From assembly GCA_964560495.1 (NCBI GenBank), contig CAZLMM010000024.1, positions 1 to 64,000 on the forward strand: 64,000 bases of DNA, in the 5' to 3' direction. The DNA is from UBA5069 sp964560495. GTDB taxonomy: Bacteria; Chloroflexota; Anaerolineae; Caldilineales; Caldilineaceae. This document shows, one piece after another, positions 45,500 through 55,647 of the stretch. Position 1 is the stretch's first letter. Each line of letters starts with the position of its first letter. Position numbers and translations under genes: made by a program. The notes under the pieces were generated by a model, which was not told where the DNA came from, did no database searches, and saw only the letters and a list, made by a program, of their open reading frames with translations.

Positions 45500-47092
45500 A
45501 TGAAGTACAAGATATCCTGGATATTGGTCGTCTTGATCGTTGGATTGGTCATTGCGGGCTGCGTTCAGCCCGCGCCAGGCGCAAGCGCGCCGGCGGCGGA
45601 GGCCGAGACCAGCGCAGAGGAAGCCGGGGCCACTGGAGGAGGCGTTTTGACCGTAGCGCGGTCGGCTGACGCCAATCTGTGGGATCCAAAGTTTACGAAT
45701 GACAATAATTCCCTGTGGGCGCAGACTCAGATATTCGCCACATTGATGCAGAATTCCCCAGATGGCAAAGAGTTGCTCCCCTGGCTGGCGGAATCCTATG
45801 AGTTCAACGATGACGCCACCGAAGTGACCTTCAAGCTGCACGCGGACGCCAAGTTCTGCGACGGCAGCCCGATCACCGCCGAGGATGTGAAATGGTCGTT
45901 GGATCGCGGCAAGGAAGCAGACTCCGCCGTCTCCTGGCAATTCTTCTCCAACCCAGAAATCGAGGTCATCGACGATCTGACGGTCAAGTTCACCCTGGAT
46001 CGCCCGAATGTGGCTTTCCCCCACTATCTGACCCTGTGGGGCATGTCGATCCTTTCCAAGAAATACGCCGAAGAAGTGGGCATCGAAGCCCTTGCCGAGA
46101 AGCCGCTGGGCTCTGGTCCCTTCTGCCTGGATCAATGGGACAAAGGGCAGTTGATCGTGCTCAAACCCAACCCCGGCTATTGGGGGGATGATGGCTCGAA
46201 GGTGGATGAGGTGCACTTGCGCGTGGTACAAGATGACAATGCCCGCGTTCTCCAGGTGCAGACCGGTGAGGTCGATATCGCCCTGGACATCCCCTATGCA
46301 CAGGTGGAGGCGCTGCGTGGGGCGGAGGGCGTCGAGGTGATGGTTGATACGCTTTACGGTACGGCAGCAATCCCGCTCAATCAGCGCACGGTGCCCCAAT
46401 TTGCCGACAAGAAGATTCGCCAGGCTATGGCCCACGTCATCGACCGTCAGGCGCTTGTGGACGCCGTGTTGTTGGGGCAAGGCGAGGTAGCCAAGTCACC
46501 CTTCTACGGGCCGGCGATCCTCTACTGGACAGGTGACTTCGAGATACCTTTCGACCTGGAAAAGGCCAAACAGCTCATGGCCGAATCGAGCGATCCCGAT
46601 GGCTTCTCCGCCGAGTTGCTCATTCCCTCCGGCGACACGATGGCGCAGCAGACCGCTGTCATCCTCAAGGATCAGCTGGCGCAGATCGGCATCGACATCA
46701 CCATCACGCCGGTCGAGTCTGGCACATGGTGGGAGATGTGGTCTGGCGGCACCTATCAGATGCTCTACAAACTGGGCACCAACGACGTGATTGACCCGGC
46801 GGAGAATCTCCCCTTCGACTTCTGGTCCATCGAGGAGGGCGGCTCGGATGCAGCCTTCACCGGCTTCTATAACGCCCGCATCGTGGAGCTGAGCCAGATG
46901 GCCGAGCGCGAGTTCGACTCGGCCAAGCGCGCCGAGCTCTACTACGAACTGCAGCAGATCGCCATGGACGAGACGCCGCAATTGTGGCTCTTCCATCCCT
47001 CCAACCGCTGGGCGACGCGCGACAATATCGAAGGTTTCTCGGTTTTCCCCACCGGCTTGCACCGCTTCTGGTTGGCGTCGAAGGCGCAGTGA
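45500..47092 (+). CDS. Family 5 extracellular substrate-binding lipoprotein of the complete peptide importer
   Basis: The 530-aa protein has a lipoprotein signal with VIAGC (Cys21), an Ala/Glu-rich linker and the family 5 fold. Motifs include LAESYEFNDDATEVTFKLHADAKF, ITAEDVKWSLDRG, LGSGPFCLDQWDKG and the IRQAMAHVIDRQALV segment typical of peptide/nickel-binding proteins. AAAGGGGGG lies 8 nt upstream of the ATG at 45500. It heads the five-gene importer and follows the GntR-controlled promoter. It differs clearly from the binding protein at 27559, so the two importers probably have different ligands. Confidence 0.93.
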   Translation: MKYKISWILVVLIVGLVIAGCVQPAPGASAPAAEAETSAEEAGATGGGVLTVARSADANLWDPKFTNDNNSLWAQTQIFATLMQNSPDGKELLPWLAESYEFNDDATEVTFKLHADAKFCDGSPITAEDVKWSLDRGKEADSAVSWQFFSNPEIEVIDDLTVKFTLDRPNVAFPHYLTLWGMSILSKKYAEEVGIEALAEKPLGSGPFCLDQWDKGQLIVLKPNPGYWGDDGSKVDEVHLRVVQDDNARVLQVQTGEVDIALDIPYAQVEALRGAEGVEVMVDTLYGTAAIPLNQRTVPQFADKKIRQAMAHVIDRQALVDAVLLGQGEVAKSPFYGPAILYWTGDFEIPFDLEKAKQLMAESSDPDGFSAELLIPSGDTMAQQTAVILKDQLAQIGIDITITPVESGTWWEMWSGGTYQMLYKLGTNDVIDPAENLPFDFWSIEEGGSDAAFTGFYNARIVELSQMAEREFDSAKRAELYYELQQIAMDETPQLWLFHPSNRWATRDNIEGFSVFPTGLHRFWLASKAQ

Positions 47093-47126
47093 CGACGGAG
47101 TAACGGCTGTGTGAGGCAGTGAGGTA

Positions 47127-47173
47127 GTAAGGGAATGAGGTGATGGGGGTCGCCCATCACCTCATTCCCTTAC
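47127..47173. promoter_or_regulatory. Perfect 21-bp hairpin between binding-protein and permease genes
   Basis: GTAAGGGAATGAGGTGATGGG (47127-47147) pairs perfectly with 47153-47173 around a 5-nt loop. It lies in the same place as the unrelated hairpin at 27481-27541 of the other importer operon. It probably raises the ratio of binding protein to membrane subunits. It also argues against the in-frame ATG at 47140 as the permease start. Confidence 0.85.
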
Positions 47174-47211
47174 CGCGGCGCTATTCCCGTTCGCGACCAA
47201 AGAAACGACAC

Positions 47212-48153
47212 GTGGACATCCTGATTTTTCTGCGCAAGCGACTGATCCACATGATCCCGGTGCTCTTTGGGATTCTGGTGGTCGTCTTTCTCATGATCCG
47301 GCTGATCCCCGGCGACCCGGCGCGCATCATGTTGGGCACCCACGCCACGCCAGAGAGCGTGGCTGCGCTGCGCGCCGAGCTGGGATTGGATGCGCCGCTG
47401 TGGCAGCAATTTCTGGTGTTCATGGTCAACGTCTTGCAGGGCGACCTGGGCATATCGCTCGTCTACCGTCGCCCGGTGATCAACGTGATCTTCGAGCGGC
47501 TGCCGCCCACCCTGTTCCTCATTGCCTATGCAGCGATTTTGTCCCTGCTCATCACCATTCCCCTGGCCCTGTGGGCTGCGCTGCGCCAGAACCGAGGGCC
47601 GGATCAAGCCGTGCGGGTCGGTTCCACACTGACCCTTTCCATGCCGAGCTTCTGGCTCGGTCTCAATCTGCTCATTCTCTTTGCCGTGCGTATCCCCCTT
47701 TTTCCCGTGGCTGGCTATGGCGACAGTTTCCTGGATCATCTCTGGCATCTCTTCCTGCCATCAGTGACCATCATGCTGCTTCTGGCGCCCATGTTGATCC
47801 GCAGTCTGCGCAGCGGGCTGATCGACGTGCTGAAAGCTCCCTATGTGGAGTTTGCCCGCGCGAAAGGCATCAGTGAGCGACGAGTGCTCCAGCGCCACGT
47901 GCTACGCAACGCCATGATCTCGACTGTAACCATCCTGGGACTGAACATCGGCTGGTTGATCGGCGGCACAGTCGTTATCGAGACGGTCTTCACCATTGCC
48001 GGCATGGGGTCGCTTATCGTCAGCTCCATCTACGCCCGCGACTATCCTGTCATCCAGGGTGTGACATTGGTCTTTGCGCTGCTGGTCATCTCCATCAACC
48101 TGGTGACGGACGTCGTCTACGCTCTACTGGATCCGAGGGTCAGCTATGATTGA
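47212..48153 (+). CDS. Peptide ABC importer permease, DppB/OppB family
   Basis: The 313-aa protein begins with an Ile/Leu-rich membrane segment after RKR, LIRLIPGDPARIMLG, the GDLGISLVYRRPV loop and the EAA motif FARAKGISERRVLQRHVLRNAM. It ends TDVVYALLDPRVSY. I chose GTG 47212 because the family starts right before the first helix and the upstream ATG at 47140 lies inside a 21-bp hairpin. It overlaps the next gene by 8 bp. Confidence 0.92.
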   Translation: MDILIFLRKRLIHMIPVLFGILVVVFLMIRLIPGDPARIMLGTHATPESVAALRAELGLDAPLWQQFLVFMVNVLQGDLGISLVYRRPVINVIFERLPPTLFLIAYAAILSLLITIPLALWAALRQNRGPDQAVRVGSTLTLSMPSFWLGLNLLILFAVRIPLFPVAGYGDSFLDHLWHLFLPSVTIMLLLAPMLIRSLRSGLIDVLKAPYVEFARAKGISERRVLQRHVLRNAMISTVTILGLNIGWLIGGTVVIETVFTIAGMGSLIVSSIYARDYPVIQGVTLVFALLVISINLVTDVVYALLDPRVSYD

Positions 48154-49027
48154 CGCGCCTACAGCGAGCGAACGATCCGTGGACAGGCGGGAAGGCTGGT
48201 TGGCGCGCTGGGGTGCTCCGTCTTGGTTGCGACGCACATCCTTGATCTTTGGCGCGGCCGTTCTGCTGACAATCCTGGTCGCCAGTATCTTTGCTGGGCA
48301 GATCAGCCCACATGACCCCATCGCTCAGAATTTGTCGAACACCCTGCGACCGCCCAGCACCGAACATCCCTTCGGCACCGACAACTTCGGTCGCGATATC
48401 TTCAGCCGTGTGCTCCACGCTGCCAAGCTCGACTTGATGATCGGCGTGCTCTGCGTGCTCTTTCCCATGATCATCGGCGTGCTGCTCGGCTGTCTGGCAG
48501 GCTACCTGGGCGGCCACACTGACACGGTGATCATGCGCACGGTGGACACCTTCACCGCTTTCCCATTCCTGGTGCTGGTGATCGCCATCATCGCCATCAT
48601 GGGGCCGGGGCTGTACAGCATGTTCGTCGCGCTGACGCTGGCGGGATGGAGCGCCTACACGCGCATCGTGCGTGGGGAAATCCTGGTGGTGAAACGAGCG
48701 GAATACATCCAGGCGGCGCGGGCGTTGGGCTATAGTCGATCGCGCATCATGTTTCGCCATGTGCTGCCCAATGTGGTCTCGCCGGCCGTCATTTTTGCCA
48801 TGGCCGACATCGTACTCGTGATCCTCTCCACCACTGCGTTGAGCTTCCTGGGCCTGGGCGTACAGCCTCCCACGCCTGAGTGGGGCAGCATGATCGCCGA
48901 AGGCCGCGTCTACATGATGACCGCGTGGTGGCTGGTAACGCTGCCTGGCCTGGCAATCGTGGCCGTAGGTTTGGCGCTCAGCTTTTTTGGCGATGGCCTG
49001 GCCGATCTCTTGCGCACCGAGGATTAG
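48146..49027 (+). CDS. Peptide ABC importer permease, DppC/OppC family
   Basis: The 293-aa protein has an N-terminal helix (about 32-52), the HPFGTDNFGRDIFSRVLHAAKL signature region, further membrane helices and the EAA loop ARALGYSRSRIMFRHVLPNV. It ends LSFFGDGLADLLRTED. It overlaps the DppB-type gene by 8 bp and is followed 3 bp later by the first ATPase gene, consistent with one complete transporter operon. Confidence 0.94.
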   Translation: MIDAPTASERSVDRREGWLARWGAPSWLRRTSLIFGAAVLLTILVASIFAGQISPHDPIAQNLSNTLRPPSTEHPFGTDNFGRDIFSRVLHAAKLDLMIGVLCVLFPMIIGVLLGCLAGYLGGHTDTVIMRTVDTFTAFPFLVLVIAIIAIMGPGLYSMFVALTLAGWSAYTRIVRGEILVVKRAEYIQAARALGYSRSRIMFRHVLPNVVSPAVIFAMADIVLVILSTTALSFLGLGVQPPTPEWGSMIAEGRVYMMTAWWLVTLPGLAIVAVGLALSFFGDGLADLLRTED

Positions 49028-49030
49028 CCG

Positions 49031-50013
49031 ATGGAGCCAATTCTGGAGGTGCGCGACCTGACTACGCAGATCGCAACCAAACGTGGGACGCTGACCGCGG
49101 TGGATGAAGTCAGTTTTTCGTTGCAGCGCGGCGAAATTCTCGGTATTGTGGGCGAAAGCGGCTGTGGTAAGAGCATGACCTGTCGCTCCATCCTCCAGCT
49201 CCTGCCTGCATCTGGCAGGGTGGTGGGGGGCGAGGCCATCTACGGCGGGCGCGACCTTCTGAAGCTCCCAATCAAGGAGTTCAACCAGTTGCGTGGTCGG
49301 GAGATTGCCATGATCTTCCAGGACCCCATGGCCGTGCTCAACCCAGTGCATCGGGTGGGAGACCAGCTGACCGAGGCCATGTTGGAGCATGGCATCGTGA
49401 AATCGAAGGGTGCAGCCAGGGCGCGCGCCATCGAGCTGCTGCGCAAAGTGGGCATTCCCGCGCCAGAAGAACGGCTGGCCGCATATCCCCATCACTTCAG
49501 CGGCGGCATGTGCCAGCGCCTGGTGATCGCCATTGCCTTGGCGTGCGAGCCGGCCATCATCCTGGCCGACGAACCGACGACTGCCCTGGATGTCACGATC
49601 CAGGATCAAATTTTGAAGCTGCTCATTGGTCTCCAACACGAGTTGGGTCTGAGCCTGCTGTTGGTGACCCATGACATGGGGGTTGTGGCGCAAACATGCC
49701 AGCGAGTGGCGGTGATGTACGCCGGTAAGATCGTGGAGCTGGCGGACAAGGTTGCGCTCTTTACCGCGCCCCGTCATCCTTACACACGGGGCCTGCTCGA
49801 CTGCGTGCCCCGCGTCCAGGAAGATGGCAACGTGCGTCCCTTGACGCCCATCCCAGGCGCGCCGCCTGATCTGGTGCAGCCGCCCAGCGGCTGCCGTTTT
49901 CACCCGCGCTGCCCATTGGCCAGCGACGAGTGCAAACAGGGCGACTTCCCACTCCGCGAGGTGGCGCCAGGTCATTTGAGCGCGTGCATCAAGCATGAGC
50001 AGATGAGAACTGT

Positions 50014-50017
<4 letters not shown>
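49031..50017 (+). CDS. Peptide ABC importer ATPase, DppD/OppD family
   Basis: The 328-aa ATPase has Walker A GESGCGKSM, Q-loop MIFQDPMAVLNPVHRV, signature FSGGMCQRLVIAIAL, Walker B IILADEPTTALD and switch VTHDMGV. The C-terminal oligopeptide-type region carries four cysteines (CRFHPRCPLASDEC and the later SACIK). The same segment in some relatives holds an Fe-S cluster. It overlaps the next ATPase gene by ATGA. It pairs with the 50014 product to energise the 47212/48146 permease and perhaps also the 25380/26487 permease, which has no ATPases of its own nearby. Confidence 0.95.
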
Positions 50018-51123
<1,106 letters not shown>

Positions 51124-51167
51124 CCATTCACACTTTTCCCAACAAGCACTCAACAAGGAAGATCACC

Positions 51168-51842
51168 ATGGCCCACGATCCCTACTACGATCTGATCACT
51201 CTCCCCCCCGAACCGCCTTTCGAGCCACAGCGCACTGCCCTGCTGACCATCGATCTGCAATATCTGGACGCGCATCCCAGCGGCTGGATGGGGCGACTGT
51301 GTCGCGACCAGGGCAAGCCCGACCACCTCAAAGAGCGTTTTGACTTCATCCAGGATATTTTGCCCAACGTGCGTCGCCTGCAAGACGCCTGCCGCGCCCA
51401 TGGCGTCGAGGTGATTCACATTCGTGTGGCGTATCGCACGCGCGATGGGCGCGATGGCCGCCGTGCGCTCAGCGCCGATCTGGCCACCGTCACCCACATG
51501 GAGGCGCGCGATGATGATTTTCTGGAAGAGGTCGCGCCCATTGGCGATGAGATCGTCATCGACAAGACCAGCGCCGGCACCTTCAACTCAACCTCCATCG
51601 ACCAGATTCTGCGCAACATGAACATCAATCGTCTGTGGGTGACAGGCATTGTCACCGAGGGCTGTGTGGAGATGACCGCCCGCGACGCTGCTGATCGGGG
51701 CTTCCTGGTGACGCTGGTCAGCGACGGCTGCGCCTCATCCACCCACATCGCCCATGAAGATGCGTTGCAGCGCATGGGCGACGGCGGGTTGATCAAAGTG
51801 CGCACGGTGGATGATCTGATCGGCCAGTTGGCCGCAGCATGA
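51168..51842 (+). CDS. Isochorismatase-family cysteine hydrolase
   Basis: The 224-aa protein has the D-K-C triad: aspartate in LLTIDLQYLD, lysine in VIDKTSAGTF and the nucleophilic cysteine in GIVTEGCVEMTARDAADRG. A non-proline cis-peptide-type VT precedes the cysteine. Such enzymes hydrolyse amides or ureido groups (nicotinamide, N-carbamoylsarcosine, ureidoacrylate) and are cytoplasmic. AAGGAAG precedes the ATG at 51168. Located just after an importer and before an aminotransferase, it probably releases ammonia or a carbamoyl group from the imported compound. Confidence 0.9.
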   Translation: MAHDPYYDLITLPPEPPFEPQRTALLTIDLQYLDAHPSGWMGRLCRDQGKPDHLKERFDFIQDILPNVRRLQDACRAHGVEVIHIRVAYRTRDGRDGRRALSADLATVTHMEARDDDFLEEVAPIGDEIVIDKTSAGTFNSTSIDQILRNMNINRLWVTGIVTEGCVEMTARDAADRGFLVTLVSDGCASSTHIAHEDALQRMGDGGLIKVRTVDDLIGQLAAA

Positions 51843-51846
51843 TGCG

Positions 51847-53046
51847 ATGGAACCAATGACAACGCCAACCACGCCGCCGCTCTCGCGCAAGATTCAGTCT
51901 CTGCAAGGGGGCGCCGAGACATCCTTCACACGCATGTTGCGCCTGGCAAGCCAGACGCCCAATCTGATTTCTCTGGGCCGCGGCGATCCAGACGTGGCGA
52001 CGCCGCCGCACATCGTGGAGGCCGCAGTCAAGGCCATGCAAACGCGCCATGTCAACTACACGCCGCCGCCAGGGATGCCGGCGCTGCGCGAAGCCATCGC
52101 CGACAAGCTGGCGCGAGAAAACGGCCTGCGCTATGACCCGATGAGCGAAGTCCTGGTCACCTGCGGCGCGCAGGAGGCCATTTCGGTCATCATGCAGACG
52201 CTCCTTGACCCAGGGGACGAGGTGCTGCTGCCAGACCCCTTCTACACCGCCTACGAGATGGCGATTGGCCTTGCCCATGGCAAGGTGGTGCATGTGCCCA
52301 CCTACGCAGAACAGGGCTTCGAGGTGCAGCCCGCGGAGATTGCGGCGCGCATCAACGAACGTACGCGCATGATCGTATTGGTCTCGCCCAATAACCCGAC
52401 CGGCGGCGTGATCTCGGCAGCCAGCCTGGAAGAAATCGCCGCGCTCGCCGTTCGCCACAACCTTATCGTTGTCTCGGATGAATTGTATGAAAAGGTGATC
52501 TTCGACGGCGCGCAGGCGCCCAGCATCGCCCGCCTGCCTGGGATGCGTGAGCGCACCATCATCATCAACGGCTTTTCCAAGACCTATTGTATGACCGGTT
52601 TTCGCGTGGGCTATCTGGCCGGGCCGGCAGCGTTGATGGCAGCCCTCTACGAGCCGCACCACATCCTTACCATCTGCGCGCCCACCGCCAGCCAACACGC
52701 AGCCCTGGCCGCCTTGGCCGGCGACCAGGGCTGCGTCGATGAGATCGTCGGCGTCTTCGCCCACCGACGCCGCGCCCTGCTCGACGGCTTGCGCAGCGTC
52801 GGCGTTCCCTTTCCCCATCCGGCAGGCGCGTTCTTTGCCTTTGGCGACATCCGTGCATCCGGCATGACCTCGGCGGATTTTGCGGTGAAGGTGTTGCAGG
52901 AGGCCGGCGTGCTGGTCTTCCCGGGGACGCAGTACGGGGCGTGCGGCGAAGGCTTTCTGCGCATCTCCTATCTCGCGCAGGTTGCGAACATCGAAGTAGC
53001 GGTGGAACGGTTGGGGCGAGTCTATCACAGCGCGCGGGGAGGGTGA
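51847..53046 (+). CDS. PLP-dependent aminotransferase (AspC-like)
   Basis: The 399-aa class I aminotransferase has LISLGRGDPDVATPPHIVEA, SPNNPTGGVI, SDELYEKVIF, and the PLP lysine in INGFSKTYCMTGFRVGY. The C-terminal arginine lies in FLRISYLAQ. The start may be ATG 51847 or ATG 51856 three codons later. It shares motifs with the genes at 38012 and 59480. It begins 4 bp after the isochorismatase-like stop. Confidence 0.92.
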   Translation: MEPMTTPTTPPLSRKIQSLQGGAETSFTRMLRLASQTPNLISLGRGDPDVATPPHIVEAAVKAMQTRHVNYTPPPGMPALREAIADKLARENGLRYDPMSEVLVTCGAQEAISVIMQTLLDPGDEVLLPDPFYTAYEMAIGLAHGKVVHVPTYAEQGFEVQPAEIAARINERTRMIVLVSPNNPTGGVISAASLEEIAALAVRHNLIVVSDELYEKVIFDGAQAPSIARLPGMRERTIIINGFSKTYCMTGFRVGYLAGPAALMAALYEPHHILTICAPTASQHAALAALAGDQGCVDEIVGVFAHRRRALLDGLRSVGVPFPHPAGAFFAFGDIRASGMTSADFAVKVLQEAGVLVFPGTQYGACGEGFLRISYLAQVANIEVAVERLGRVYHSARGG

Positions 53047-53053
53047 GACTCAC

Positions 53054-54418
53054 ATGGTCATCGACTACCTGAGACAGAATCGCCAGCAAATAATCGACGA
53101 CCTGCGCCAGTTCATGCAGCAGCCGAGCGTTGCGATCCAGAAGCTGGGCATGATGGAGTGCGCCGACCTGCTCTGCCGCCAGATGAGTGCATTTGGCATG
53201 TCCCCCCGGCTGTTGCCCACGGCCGGCTATCCGGTTGTCTACAGTCGGCTACAAGGGGAATCCGACTACACGCTGCTGATCTACGGTCACTACGACGTGC
53301 AGCCGGTTGATAACCTGTGGAGTTTTGATCCCTGGGGCGCTGTGATCGACGATGGACGCATCTATGGGCGCGGCGCAGTAGACGACAAGGGCGCAGTGAT
53401 GGCTGCGTTGCAAGGCGTGCGCGCCTACCTGGCCACCAATACGCCCCTGCCCGTTTCAGTGATCTTCCTCATCGAAGGCGAGGAAGAGATCGGCAGCCCC
53501 AATCTGGCGCATTTTCTGTCTGCCCATCGAAATCTGCTGCGCGCCGATGCGCTGATCAACTTCGATGACAATGTTTGGCCCGACGGACGACCACGAGTCG
53601 TGACCGGCATCGGCGGCGGCGCGCTGATTCGTATCGAGGCGCGGCGGCCGCGCGAGTTTCACGGCATGATGGCGCCGCTCATCGAGAACGCGCTCTGGCG
53701 GTTGCAAAACGCGCTCGCAACGGTGCGTGCGCCGGACGGCGCCATCACCATCGACGACTTCTTCGAGGACGTGCGACCGCCCACTGCAGAGGAGATGGCG
53801 GCCATGGCCACGCTGCCCTGGGACGGCGCGCATTTGCTGCGCGACTCTGGCCAAACGGCCTTCGTGGGCGGCGTCAGCGGACTGGATGCCCTCACTCGGC
53901 TCTACCTGACGCCGTGCTGCAATCTCGTCGGTTGGGAGGGCGGCTATGTGCGTCCCATGCAAAAGAGCGTGGTGCCCCATTTCGCCGCCGCCGAGCTTGA
54001 TTTCCGCACCGTGCCCAATCAACGGGGTGAGCGCATCGTGCAGATGTTACGCGACCACCTGGATCGGCGCGGTTTCACCGACCTCAGCGTGGAGCTCCTC
54101 GTCGAGACGGACTGGTATCGCTGCGCGCCCGATAGCCCGGCCGCGACCGCCCTGGGCAATGCTATCCGCAAGACCTTTGGTGTGGAGCCGGCGCGCCAGC
54201 CGACCTATCCGGGCTTCGGCCCTGAACCCCTCTTCGCCAAAATTCTCGGCATCGACGAGCAGGCCTACAGCGGCTTTGGCCCAACGGAGGATCGCCTGCA
54301 CGCGCCGGATGAGTACATTCGCATCGAAGACTACCTGAACGGCGCGGTCTGCACAGCAAATTTGCTGGAGGAGTATGTGAAGGTGAAACGGTCGGGCAAC
54401 GGGGAGTTGAGGTCGTGA
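53054..54418 (+). CDS. M20 family dipeptidase
   Basis: The 454-aa zinc peptidase has the metal histidine in LIYGHYDVQPVDNLW, aspartate in IYGRGAVDDKGAV, glutamates in EGEEEIGS and a C-terminal metal histidine in DRLHAPDEY. It is a paralogue of the dipeptidase at 32964. The gap to the previous gene is 7 bp; ATG at 53054 follows a GGTGAG sequence. It probably cleaves small peptides or N-acyl amino acids brought in by the importer. Confidence 0.93.
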   Translation: MVIDYLRQNRQQIIDDLRQFMQQPSVAIQKLGMMECADLLCRQMSAFGMSPRLLPTAGYPVVYSRLQGESDYTLLIYGHYDVQPVDNLWSFDPWGAVIDDGRIYGRGAVDDKGAVMAALQGVRAYLATNTPLPVSVIFLIEGEEEIGSPNLAHFLSAHRNLLRADALINFDDNVWPDGRPRVVTGIGGGALIRIEARRPREFHGMMAPLIENALWRLQNALATVRAPDGAITIDDFFEDVRPPTAEEMAAMATLPWDGAHLLRDSGQTAFVGGVSGLDALTRLYLTPCCNLVGWEGGYVRPMQKSVVPHFAAAELDFRTVPNQRGERIVQMLRDHLDRRGFTDLSVELLVETDWYRCAPDSPAATALGNAIRKTFGVEPARQPTYPGFGPEPLFAKILGIDEQAYSGFGPTEDRLHAPDEYIRIEDYLNGAVCTANLLEEYVKVKRSGNGELRS

Positions 54419-54449
54419 TGCCTTGGGGGTGGTGGGGAGCGAATCCCCA

Positions 54450-54493
54450 TTCACCATTTTCCATTGACTATTTTCCATTGATTATTTTCCACT
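54450..54493. repeat. Inverted AATGGTCAATGG-type repeat
   Basis: Units of TTTTCCATTGA(C/T)TA are repeated about three times. They are the reverse complement of the repeat unit at 1465-1530 and 22771-22800. The repeat sits between the M20 and M24-like genes and ends at the ribosome binding site AGAAAG. Confidence 0.65.
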
Positions 54494-54507
54494 AGAAAGA
54501 CACAGCG

Positions 54508-55635
54508 ATGGCATCTCTCCTGGAACGTGACAGACGCTATGCGGCCCTGCGCGCCATGATGGAGGAGCAGGGCTACCGGGCGCTGATCCTGGCGGGCAAC
54601 GCCGAAGCCATGCAGCGTGGCTATGTGCGTTATGTCTCCGACTGGCGGTTATGGGGGGGCAAAGGCTTCGCCGTCTTTCCCCTGGAAGGCGACCCGATCC
54701 TGGTGCTGGGCGCCGGCTCTCAGTCTTTCTGGGCGAAGGAGGTCGGCTGGATCAATGATGTGCGGCCCACATTGAACATGGTCGCCACAGTCGGCGATGC
54801 GTTGGCCGGCCTGGGACTGGCGACTGAGCGTATCGGTGTGGTGGGACTGGGGCAGGTGATGGTCTATGGAGATGCGCTTGCCCTGCAAGTCGCCTTGCCT
54901 GCTGCGCAGCTGGAAGACGCCGCGCCCGCCGTCGACCAGATCATGGCGATCCGCAGCGCCGAAGAAATCGCCTTGCAGACGGAGAGTTATCGCTCCGTCG
55001 CGCTTGCCCATGAACGGCTGGAAACTGCGCTTCGACCGGGGCGCAGCGAGCGCACGATCATGGCCGAGGCCGTGGAGCTTCTGGCCGAGCAGGGTTGCCT
55101 GGATGGCATTGCTCACCTGACGGTGGGCGTTCGCCCGTTTTTGCGGCCGCCCACGGACCGGCTCATCAGCGCCGACGATGTGGTCAAGGTTTCGTTGGAG
55201 TTCGCCGGTCCCAGCGGCTTTTGGGTCGAGTTATCCGCGGTCTACTCGTTTCGCCGCCCGACTGCGCGCGAGTTGCACTACTTCGAGACCTGCGTCCAGG
55301 CCATCGAACGCGTCCAGGCGATGCTGCGCCCAGGCGTGGAAGGTCGCGCGGTGACGCAGACCATCGAGGCGACCTTCAGCGAAGCGGGCTGGCGCGTCAG
55401 CGGGCGCGGTCTGTGGGATGGACATCTCATTGGCCTCAATGTGATCCGCCCACCCTTCGGGCTGATGGATAACACAGACCGCTTCCAGGAAAACATGGTC
55501 TTCAACGTGCACCCTGGTCTGGTGGTGGATGACGATGGCTTTGGCATTTTTGTTCAGGACAATCTGCTTGTCACACCCACCGGCGGCAAACCGCTTGACG
55601 AGTTTGCACACCGGTGGCGCATCCTTGCCGAGTGA
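54508..55635 (+). CDS. M24-fold protein without the canonical metal ligands
   Basis: The 375-aa protein has a creatinase N-terminal domain and a pita-bread C-terminal domain, but the metal site is almost wholly lost. The Asp-Asp block reads VKVSLEFAGPSGFWVELSAV (Asp to Ser/Leu and Asp to Glu). The glutamate in the FSNEPG motif is histidine (FNVHPGL), and the final glutamate is aspartate in FVQDNLLV. One histidine is kept in LWDGHLIG. It may be a metal-independent enzyme like creatinase, or a binding protein. It is co-directional with its neighbours, 12 bp before the next gene. It diverges further from consensus than the relative at 31455. Confidence 0.8.
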   Translation: MASLLERDRRYAALRAMMEEQGYRALILAGNAEAMQRGYVRYVSDWRLWGGKGFAVFPLEGDPILVLGAGSQSFWAKEVGWINDVRPTLNMVATVGDALAGLGLATERIGVVGLGQVMVYGDALALQVALPAAQLEDAAPAVDQIMAIRSAEEIALQTESYRSVALAHERLETALRPGRSERTIMAEAVELLAEQGCLDGIAHLTVGVRPFLRPPTDRLISADDVVKVSLEFAGPSGFWVELSAVYSFRRPTARELHYFETCVQAIERVQAMLRPGVEGRAVTQTIEATFSEAGWRVSGRGLWDGHLIGLNVIRPPFGLMDNTDRFQENMVFNVHPGLVVDDDGFGIFVQDNLLVTPTGGKPLDEFAHRWRILAE

Positions 55636-55647
55636 GGATAGGAATCT

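Noticed and set aside
48140..49996. 618-codon open frame opposite the DppC and DppD-type genes
   Set aside because: His/Gln/Arg-rich antisense shadow with no motif; the plus-strand frames carry all ABC motifs.
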